Program-made: the position numbers and the translations under genes
Shown: positions 56,094-64,000 of the stretch, in pieces
Layout of the letters: the number at the start of each line of letters is the position of its first letter
How positions within the stretch are numbered: position 1 is the stretch's first letter
Assembly: GCA_015178975.1 (NCBI GenBank)
Contig: WHVD01000004.1
Location: 124,001-188,000 of the forward strand
DNA from: Hysterangium stoloniferum
Lineage: Eukaryota; Basidiomycota; Agaricomycetes; Hysterangiales; Hysterangiaceae
DNA: 64,000 nucleotides
Direction: 5' to 3'
The notes under the pieces: generated by a model
Told to the model about the DNA's origin: nothing
Database searches by the model: none
Seen by the model: only the letters and a program-made list of their open reading frames with translations

Positions 56094-58103
56094 ATGTCCC
56101 AACCACCTCTCTCGAAGTCCAAATTCCCGAAGTTCAAAAGGATCCCACGAACACCTGCCACCGAGCATCTATGGAACCCTGCCTCCACTTCCTCGGGACC
56201 GCCTCGCACTGAAATAGTCGAGCACCCTTTCTCTTACCATGAGGCCCCCGCCTCTAATTCCTCGAGCTATTCCTCGACACACTGGAGATCAACAGAGACT
56301 GCCTCGAGAGCCGCTCACGATTCTCAAGGGCCACCTCGCACCGAAAGGGTCGAGACACTCACTCCTTGCCGCCAGGCCCCTCCCTCCAGATATTGGGACC
56401 TAAAGGACCTCCCTTGGGATGGACCCCCCATTTGACCATCCCCATCCCCCCCACCCGAGGAAGTAGCCCGGAAGCATCGCGACAAGGAGGAGCGTCACGC
56501 CCAAAATCAACAAGAGCTCAAGGGCCTTAAAAGAAAGAGGAGGGAGACGTTCGTGCAAGATCGGTTAGCCAGGGGAGGACTGGAAGGCGTACCTTCAAAA
56601 GCCCAAAGGAGAGAGAGCAGGATGCGGGAGGGCTACGCCCCCATCCTACCAATTCTCCCTCCCCCAGGGATGAAATGGACGGATTTTGTAGAGACCGAGG
56701 AGAGTGATAATGGAACCCCCTGCATACGTGCCGCTGGCGCTAAAAGCCGGAAAGGGAAGGATGGTACTACCTTTTATGATTGGGAATTAGTCAGACAGAT
56801 TAAACTCTGAAGTATCCAGCTGACCCGAGGAGATGAAAAGGAACCACCATCAGGGACCAACCCTCCTCAAGGACCAGCACAGAAAAGGTTTCAGGTCGGC
56901 CCCACCGACCTCTCTTCAGAGTCGGAGGATAGTGATACCACCTATCCACGATACGGGGCGAAGTATCTGGGGGAGGACTCATTCGAAGGATTCTTACTAC
57001 CAAGACCCATACACTTTGTCTCTAGCGATCCAAATCAGAGAAGGGAACTTAAACCAACCGTCAGAATATGGCATGGGTACTGACCTGACAAGACCTCAAT
57101 CGGCATCGCCGCAGAAAACCCCGTTCCACCCTCTGCCACACCTCCCCCTTTACCCGTTCCCATCCTAGAGTTACAGGAACGTGAGCCACCGCAGCTACGA
57201 GACTCCTCGGACCACCCCCCGAACCTTCTTTCTTCCATGCCTGCCACTACCCGCGAGCTGTTGCCAGCTCCATACCAATCGGAACAGGCCTGTGACGTTG
57301 TAATGCTCGACCCTCCTATCACCGAACCACCCTCCACGTCTATTCCCTCAGGCGAAAAAACCTACAGGACACAAAGAGTTTCCCATCCTATTGAGTCGGA
57401 GGTCCGGGAGACAGTGATAAGCAGGAATGAAGCTGACGGTGACGTTTGGGTGCGAATAGCAATCAACTACCACTCAGCACATTTCACCGTCAGCAGGGTC
57501 CTGAGCCAGTTACTGCCCATGCTACAGCCACCCTTACTGGAAGGGAAAGTAAGCGACTGCAAAGGACTCGCATCACTGGAAGAGACCATGGTTGACTTTT
57601 ACCTGCTCATGAAAGACGCAACAGAGGTGGAGAAGCTGCAAAGCATTGTTTCAGGAATCAAGCTGTCACCATTCAGACAGCTGTCCGCGAACTTCCCTTG
57701 TGCCCCTCCCGAACTTTCACTCTCTACCCCCCTTACCGACCTTGTCGATCTACTTGAGGAGTTACTTCCTGCTAATGACAACCGGAAAAACCTTGATTGT
57801 GTGACCACGGATAGTACCACTCCCCAGCAGATGGCACCTCATCCCCTTTCGCGACTGGACCTCGACCCAGCTGATAGGATTCGCCTCATCATCAGGACAC
57901 GACAAAAAGCCTACGGCCGCTGGGTATCCATGGTACACAAAGCGGAACAATTGTCTCCCAACTCTCACGATCTGAAACTCTGTGAAATTGTAGGTCCCCT
58001 CTGTAACAAACGGGAGGAATGGGGTCAAGCGATCTTACAGCTAGGAGGTTCTGATAAAGATGCATGGGGAGGGGTCCCCGGTAGGCTACAAGACTTCGCA
58101 TGA
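56094..58103 (+). pseudogene. Gypsy-E ORF3, env-position protein of unknown function
   Basis: The ATG at 56094 (MSQPPLSKSKFPKFKRIPR) gives 670 codons in one frame, closed only by TGA at 56433, 56808 and 57081. The last is Arg in the WRGYRP motif of Gypsy-D. Blocks are the basic N-terminus and a Lys/Arg-rich helix-like stretch (about 56500-56640). Next are MKWTDFVETEESDNGTPC, KSRKGKDGTTFYDWELVRQ, KYLGEDSFEGFLLPRPIHF and SDPNQRRELKP. A Pro-rich linker follows, and a C-terminal domain of about 230 residues (VRIAINYHSAHFTVSRVLSQ through RTRQKAYGRWVSMV to LGGSDKDAWGGVPG). It has no signal peptide or membrane span, so it does not resemble an envelope protein. A nuclear, capsid-related or silencing-counteracting role is only conjecture. 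Confidence 0.8.
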
Positions 58104-58118
58104 CATGGTCCTCCGAAC

Positions 58119-58129
58119 TGGGGGGGCAC
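58119..58129 (+). other. Gypsy-E polypurine tract
   Basis: TGGGGGGGCAC lies immediately before the 3' LTR. Confidence 0.75.
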
Positions 58130-59540
58130 TGTGAAGGATAAGTCATATAGGAGGTGCGGTTAAAGGCTCTAAGCCTTACTCTTTAACCGCTTAATAATCT
58201 CATTATTCTCTTTATGTTCTATATTTTTATTCTATTTCTATATCTCATAAATACGGGTCAAACCCCCTTTATTTAGTTCGAGAGTCCATGTATGCTTGTG
58301 GGCGCTCTCACCCACAAGAAGTATGCACATGTCACAGGTAGTAGTCACACGGATAAAACTTAGACACCTTTCAACCCCGACAACCATCACCTGCACACGC
58401 AAGTACTGGTTCGGGGCCTAGTCTGAAACTAGTCTTCGCTCTATCTCTCTTACTATATCTACAGTAACTGCACTCCGCACTGAAACAGTCGAAGTCAGTT
58501 ACTACCACTCAACTTGACTTCTACCTCTTGGTTCATGCAGTAAGAATATCCATTGTAGTTGTTACGACCGTGTCGCAACCCTATCGGTCCCGAGGTTATC
58601 GCCACCTATCAATGTTCCAAGTCACCGTCTCGGAAACCATCGGCCCCGAAGCTGACGTATGTTTTCGCGAAGATCAAACTCCGTTTACGCCCACGTCAAA
58701 ATAACTCGTATTGTCTGGTCAAACTTTGATACGTCCCCTTTTATTATGTTGATCCGTTCAATCTTATGTTTCGCATATGTCTATCTATATTTGTAGTCCT
58801 TGAACTATTTCCTTTTATCGTAATCCCGCTCTCGGTTATCATCGGCCTCCGAACTAATCACAAACCTCCCGTTCCTAGTCAAGCTAATTGTTAATACCAT
58901 TTTCTGCCCTTCTCCCCATTAGTATTTTCTAGACGCCTGTTACTTGTATATGAACCCACTGTAGTTGTAGTTACTAGGTAATCAGAATATTGACTCAGAA
59001 TACCCTCATACGTCTGTAACAGTCTCATACTAAGAATCCCCCATCCGCCTTTGCATGCACTCGCCCACTCCCGGCCCCGAACCCCTTGGCCCGACGCTCA
59101 ACTTGTCCTTCGGTTCCGATCGGTATCTCACTGAGAGGAGCTCTTTAGGATTAGTCTTCGCCCGCCCGAAATTTAAGGACACCCTATGGATATTTGCGAG
59201 GGCGCAGCACATAAGCTGAAGCCAAGTCCTTCCGATCGGTCCCTGTCGGCCACCAACATTTAGTCAGTTTTCAGTTCTTAACAGTAGTTCACATTCTTAG
59301 AATATTCTCTCTCCCTCACAATATATACTTTCTCTCCGCTACTTGGCCGTTAGTTCAGCTAGCTACACAATCGGACCGTACCGCAAGGTCGATCCGCTCT
59401 AGTAATTATTTACTGATTGCACCTTAAGGGTCAATCGTAATCTATACTTGATCACTTCAAACTACTAGTCGGTTGTATATCGTACTATCGTTAGTCAATA
59501 ACGATCGCACATTGAGTAGTAAACTACCCGACCCTTTACA
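58130..59540 (+). repeat. Gypsy-E 3' LTR containing a nested solo LTR
   Basis: It begins TGTGAAGGATAAG and ends GACCCTTTACA. The terminal TGTGAAGG and CCTTTACA form an imperfect inverted repeat. Subtracting the nested LTR and its duplicated GTAGT leaves about 682 bp (58130-58559 plus 59289-59540). The ends differ from the LTRs of Gypsy-A, C and D. Confidence 0.87.
58560..59283 (+). repeat. 724-bp solo LTR, TGTTACGACC family
   Basis: It begins TGTTACGACCGTGTCGC and ends CAGTTCTTAACA, flanked by GTAGT (58555-58559, 59284-59288). It is close to 38809-39543 along its length. Confidence 0.95.
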
Positions 59541-62500
59541 CCTTGGGGGGTGCCAGCCTTTGTTGTCTATCGCAACGGGAAACTGCGAGTGGTGATTGAC
59601 TATAGAAAGTTGAACAGCCTGACAGTTCCCAATGAATTCCCATTGCCATGCCAATCCAAAATCATGCAAGTGCTTTTGGGATCTAGTATCTTATCTTCCT
59701 TTGATGCACTAGCCGGCTTCACTCAACTTGAAATGTTAGAAGACAAACCGAAGACCGCTTTCAGATCCCATCGAGGACTGTGGCAATTCAGGAGAATGCC
59801 CTTTGGGCTTCATAATGGACCTTCTATATTCCAAAGAGTTATGCAAACTGTACTTGCACCTTACTTATGGATATTCTGCCTAGTTTATATTGACGACATC
59901 GTGATCTTTTCTAAGACATGGGACGATCATCTAGAGCATTTAGATCAGGTTCTACAAGCCATAATTGCAGCGGGAATCACTCCCACCTAAAAAGTGCTAC
60001 GTTGGGTATAACTCGATTCTATTACTAGGACATAAGGTCTCTAGACTCAGTTTTTCGACCATCAAGAAAAGGTCGCTACCATATTAGAACTAGCTATGCC
60101 TTTTAAGATAGCAGATCTTCAACATTTCCTCAGGATGGTTCTGTACTTCTCCGCTTACATACCATTTTACTCCTGGATGGTTGCTCTGCTCTTCAACCTC
60201 TTAAAGAAAGGAGTAGTTCATTGGACCTGGGATTCCAAACACGCCCGAGCTTTTGAAAACATCAAGGTCGCATTGAGCTCTGCTCCAGTACTCGGACATC
60301 CCGTGAGTGGTATGCCTTATCGGTTATACACAGACACTTCAGACTTCACACTGGGATGTTGTCTTCAACAAATACAGAAGATGACACTTAAGGACCTAAA
60401 GGATACTAAAATTTATGCCCAAGCAATATCAGCCTTCGATCAATCAAGAGACGTGCCTATTTTCATTACTTGTTATAAAACCAAGGAGGTGGAATTCACT
60501 TGGACAGATTCCTGGGCCTCAGATTTTGATGACACCAGTGTCACTGTTGAGCACGTCATCGCCTATTGGAGCCATACGCTCAAGAAAGCAGAATGTAATT
60601 ACTCAGCCACGGAGTGAGAGGCGTTAGCTGCTAAAGAGGGACTAGTCCATTTTCAGCCCTTTATCGAGGGAGAACATATCCTTCTGATCACTGACCATGC
60701 AGCATTACAATGGGCCAGGTCTTACGAGAATACCAATCATCGACTGGCTGCATGGGGGGCGGTATATGCTGCATACCCCGATCTGGAGATCTTACATAGA
60801 GTGGGACGGATACACAGTAATGTTGACCCACTGTCTAGACTTCTTCAAGTACCTGACTGTGCTAGTCCCGCGAGAGACGACCTCTTACCAATTGTAGTGG
60901 ATTCTCACAATCGGAATGACAACGAGACATTATGGGAGAACAAACCAGCAAAAAAGGCCATCTTCCTCACTCACCAGGAGTTAGTCAAACCAGTTGGGAC
61001 ATTGGAAGAGGTCCCCCAAACGAAATGGGATTTACACAACCTCCCCAGAAATGATGAAATTGACGAGGTGACCTTTAATCTCTCAAACCCCCAATTGCTC
61101 ATAGAAATTGATGAGAATTATGTCAATGAACTTCGCAATGGATATCAGAAAGATCCTGCCTTCAGAAATCATTATGCCGCCAATCCCATTTCCCCAAATA
61201 TGGTAACTACCCCCTCGCACTATTTCATCAGCAAGAATAAGCTATTATTCTTTCAAGATTTGGACTGGAAAAGTCGAATCTGCATACCTAGCAGCATGAC
61301 GTCAACCATACTCAAATTAATACATGACAACCCCTTCGAAGGAGCTCATGCAGGTGGTCACAGACTTTTCCGACTGATGAAGGATCGTTTTTTTTGGCCG
61401 AGGATGTTACAGGACTGCATGGCGTATGCTCGCAGTTGTGACATATGCCAGAAAACTAAGGTTGATCATTCTACTTGACAGGGAGCTCTTCAACCCGTGG
61501 ATGTACCCTTAAGCCCATTTGAGGTTGTCTCAATGGACCTAATTACCGGATTGCCCCCTTCTACAGAGGGTGCCTACTCAGCCATCTTTGTTGCTGTGGA
61601 TAAGCTCACATGTTTCTTAATTTGTGAGCCCACGACTTTGGATCTATCCGCAGAAGGATTCGCACGAATCTTTGTGAATAAAGTAGCCACCCCTTTTGGC
61701 TTACCCTCAAGGATAATCTGTGATCGAGACAAGAGATGGACCTGTAGGTTCTGGAGAGAAGTCTGCAAGGTATATGGAAGCACCCTCGTGGTATCTTCAT
61801 CTCATCATCCTCAAACTGACGGTCAAACGGAGAACGCCAATGCCATCGTTGAGCAAATGCTCAGAGTGTACTGCGCTTCTTCAAAAGAGGAGTGGTCTAA
61901 ATGGACTCAGGTAGTGGCTCATACCTACAATTCGACAGTTCAGAGTTCAACAAGTTACACACCAGCCTTTTTGCTTATGGGGTACCTACCGAGAGGAATG
62001 TCTCACTGCCTAGGAGGGGATGACCCTGTAGTTCCCAGGAAATTGTCTGATAGCCCTTTAGCCGACCAATGGATTTTAGAATTGGAAAACCATTGACAAG
62101 TGGCACGGGACTCAATTGCGTGAGCACAAGAGATGCAAGCTCGCAGCTACAATAAGAAAAGGAGACCGGTGGAAGATATCTCTGAAGGAGATTATGTCCT
62201 AATAGATCCCCATTCCCTCGAGCTTGTCGAAGCCAAAGGACCTGGGAGGAAACTTATACAAAGATGAATAGGACCATTCGAGGTCTTAGAGAAGATCAAT
62301 CCTCAAGTCTTTCAACTCCACATTCCCTCGGAATATCAACTACACCCAGTGATCAACCAAGACCATCTTAAAAAATACCATCTCTCCTCCAAGGAATTTG
62401 GATTGAGGGAGCTACTCGAGAATCCTTGGGAACTAGACTGTAATGACGAGGAGTACGAGGTAGAAGCTATAGTAGGACACAAAAAGCATTGAAATTGACT

Positions 62501-62618
62501 CCTCTTCCAAGTTTGATGGAAGGGGTATGGACCGGAAGAGGACACCTGGTTAAATGGCAATGACCTTCGTAACGTGCCCGCTCTTCTCAGAGCTTACAAA
62601 ACTATTTACCGAATCTAA
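59541..62618 (+). pseudogene. pol: Gypsy-F pol (RT to chromodomain), broken
   Basis: RT with YIDDIVIFS near 59887-59915, RNase H LYTDTSDFTLGCC near 60325-60365, and integrase HHCC near 61325-61450. The DDE core runs from MDLITGLPPS (61533) through ICDRDKRW to HPQTDGQTEN (about 61806-61835), with a GPF motif near 62268 and the chromodomain to 62618. TGA replaces Arg at 60615, 61476, 62094, 62121, 62265, 62490, 62496 and 62514 (positions of T). An indel after 59990 breaks the frame near 60000-60060. Confidence 0.9.
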
Positions 62619-62811
62619 CGATCATTTCACCTTTCCATGACGACAACACCTTTTATTTATTTTAACTCTACTCCTTACCATTCACCCCCCTCAGCCTTTC
62701 ACCTCAATAACCAAGCGGAGCTTGAATTTAATATAAAAAACGTAAAACCGCTAAAGAAAATTTCATCCCCCTATCTCTTCCCTCCACATCAAACTCTCAA
62801 ACTAGTACACT
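62619..62811 (+). other. Gypsy-F pol-ORF3 spacer
   Basis: A 193-bp untranslated spacer. The same stretch in Gypsy-D is interrupted by the solo LTR 24130-25355, so this copy shows the empty site. Confidence 0.5.
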
Positions 62812-64000
62812 ATGTCGCAGGACCAACAACCCAAACCCAAATTCCCCAACTTCAAAAGGATACCGCGACCCCAACCTATTAATACTTCTACCACATCGTC
62901 TCGTACTGCAAATGTCGAGCATGGTATGGATAATTCTGGAATGCCATCATCGATGCACCCCACCTCGCAGGACAACACGGCTGGCACCTCCATCAACTCG
63001 GGAATCAGCACTGCTTTTACTCCATATACTCCTTCTCCCAGACCCCGACTCCCCAATTTCAAAAGAATACCTCGACCTCAAACGACGGTTTCTCTTCCCC
63101 CACCACCTCGAACAGAAATTGTCAAGCGCCTGGGGGAAGCCTCTTTGTCCACATACCCTACGTGGATGGACCCCATTCCAGAAGTCGCGCCCCAGCCTTC
63201 TGGTACTTGGGGGGCTCCCTCAGGAACATGGAGCGAAACTCCCCCACCCCCTCATAGTATCTTCCCTTCCACCGAGGAGGAGATCAGGAAGAAACAGCAG
63301 TCCAAGGCTTTCTCTGCGCAGGTTCAGGAGGAATTGAAAACGCTCAAGAGGAAGAGGAGAGAGGAGTACTTAGAAGGACAGCAAAAGAGGGGTGCTAGGG
63401 ATAACGTCCCATCAAAGCAAACACGGCAGGAATGGAGGAGAATGGAAGGAAACAGTAACCCTTCAATCATCACTCCCCCCCTGGGCCATCAATGGACGGA
63501 TTTCACTGAGACAGATTGCAGTGATGGGGGTACGCCATGTTTTCAGAGCATAGGACAGAAAAGCAGGAAAGGAAAGGATGGGGTCACCTTCTACGATTGG
63601 GATAAAGTACGGAGGATCAAGCTACAAAGCATTACATTGCGACGTGGGGACGGAGTCACACTACCTCCCAGACCTCCTTCCCAGTGTGGGCCTCAGGAAC
63701 GAACCTACCGGATGGGACCCATCAACTTCTCATCCGATTCAGAGGATGACCGATCACACTACCCCACCTACAACAGCAGGTACCTCGGCGCTGATTGCCA
63801 CGAAGGGTTTTCACTTCCAGACAACATTCACTTCTTCACGAGTGACCCTATTCAATGATGAAAACTGCCAACTTCTGTCAGAGTTTGGAGGGGGTATCAT
63901 CCCACCGATTCTGTGATGCCGCCCAGCTCCACTCATCTCCCTCCACCCCCGTCGGTTTCTTCCGCGCCCACACTGCAATGCTTTACACCCTTTTCAGAGC
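62812..64000 (+). pseudogene. Gypsy-F ORF3, N-terminal part, runs off window
   Basis: The ATG at 62812 (MSQDQQPKPKFPNFKRIPR) opens 348 codons. It contains a second PNFKRIPR motif, a Lys/Arg/Glu-rich stretch (LKTLKRKRREEYLEGQ), HQWTDFTETDCSDGGTPC, KSRKGKDGVTFYDWDKVRR and RYLGADCHEGFSLPDNIHF. Tandem TGA TGA at 63856-63861 replace two Arg codons of the SDPNQRRKLP motif of Gypsy-D. The start and blocks match Gypsy-D closely, which supports the start codon choice there. Confidence 0.8.

Larger units (their letters stand above)
50190..59540 (+). mobile_element. Gypsy-E, 5'-truncated LTR retrotransposon
   Basis: Plus-strand chromovirus-type element. It lacks the 5' LTR, primer-binding site and the N-terminal half of Gag, but keeps the capsid end, pol, ORF3, polypurine tract and 3' LTR. 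It is a separate subfamily from A/D/F and C (for example VSINERFLKEFSEGYRK). All seven in-frame stops after 51022 are TGA. Its right end lies directly against the interior of Gypsy-F pol. Confidence 0.93.
59541..64000 (+). mobile_element. Gypsy-F, 5'-truncated, continues past the window
   Basis: It begins abruptly in RT at PWGVPAFVVYRNGK, directly after the Gypsy-E LTR, and continues through integrase, chromodomain and most of the N-terminal part of ORF3. Sequence and protein motifs place it with Gypsy-A and Gypsy-D. Upstream Gag, protease and 5' LTR are absent from the window. Confidence 0.9.

Noticed and set aside
51022-58103. TGA reassigned to Arg (or read through) in Gypsy-E
   Set aside because: Sister copies and intact motifs use CGA or other Arg codons at the same sites, and other copies carry TGA at different sites. 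Mutation explains this better than a code change.
58130-59540. One 1.4-kb LTR for Gypsy-E
   Set aside because: The middle 724 bp is an independent solo LTR with its own GTAGT duplication, also found at 38809-39543.

Overview
ORGANISM AND OVERALL CHARACTER. The window is a repeat-dense stretch of a fungal nuclear genome, most likely a mushroom-forming basidiomycete (Agaricomycetes). The evidence is the large chromodomain Ty3/Gypsy elements, a Ty1/Copia element, a tyrosine-recombinase (Ngaro/DIRS-type) retroelement with split direct repeats, and one intron-rich host gene relic with eight short GT-AG introns (65-192 bp) whose product is the SUMO-activating enzyme subunit Uba2. I see no bacterial features, rRNA, tRNA or CRISPR.

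LAYOUT, LEFT HALF (1-34.3 kb, almost all on the minus strand). A short solo LTR (126-325, TSD CTATT) and a 678-bp MITE-like element (437-1114, TSD TA) lie left of Gypsy-A (about 1205-8108), which has lost its 3' half. Gypsy-A abuts Copia-B (8109-10141). Copia-B is split by Gypsy-C (10142-34083, TSD CGTAA), and its protease segment reappears at 34089-34307. Gypsy-C's own 5' LTR is split by Gypsy-D (21016-33816, TSD CTACC, two 634-bp LTRs). Gypsy-D in turn carries a 1226-bp solo LTR (24130-25355, TSD GAGAG). This is a four-level nest in which three insertions are proved by exact 5-bp target duplications.

MIDDLE (34.3-47.3 kb). A roughly 465-bp sequence at 34308-34771 is repeated at 46452-46917. 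Between the copies is a complete but decayed Ngaro-type element on the minus strand (34916-41497). Its order is A1, Gag-like ORF, RT/RNase H, tyrosine recombinase, B1, A2, B2. A second MITE copy sits in B2, and a 735-bp solo LTR (TSD TTCCT) sits in the RT reading frame. From 41498 to 47298 there is AT-rich, poorly coding DNA with possible remnants of intron-containing genes.

RIGHT HALF (47.3-64 kb). The UBA2 relic (47299-50116, minus) has lost its 5' exon(s). Within an intron it meets the 5'-truncated Gypsy-E (about 50190-59540, plus). Gypsy-E's 3' LTR hosts another 724-bp solo LTR (58560-59283, TSD GTAGT). Gypsy-E ends against the middle of the pol gene of Gypsy-F, which runs off the window.

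HOW THE PARTS WORK. The Gypsy elements are unusually long, about 11 kb without nested insertions. They encode one long Gag-Pol reading frame (novel N-terminal Gag region, capsid, CCHC knuckle, protease, RT, RNase H, integrase with GPY/F motif, chromodomain). About 190-360 bp downstream is a separate third ORF of about 670-800 codons in the env position. The third ORF is conserved in four copies (C, D, E, F) and I do not recognise it. Most reading frames are closed by TGA codons where sister copies have CGA (Arg), the expected footprint of CpG methylation and deamination. Gypsy-E has seven in-frame TGA and no TAA or TAG across gag-pol and ORF3. None of the elements appears able to move now; Gypsy-D is the least damaged.
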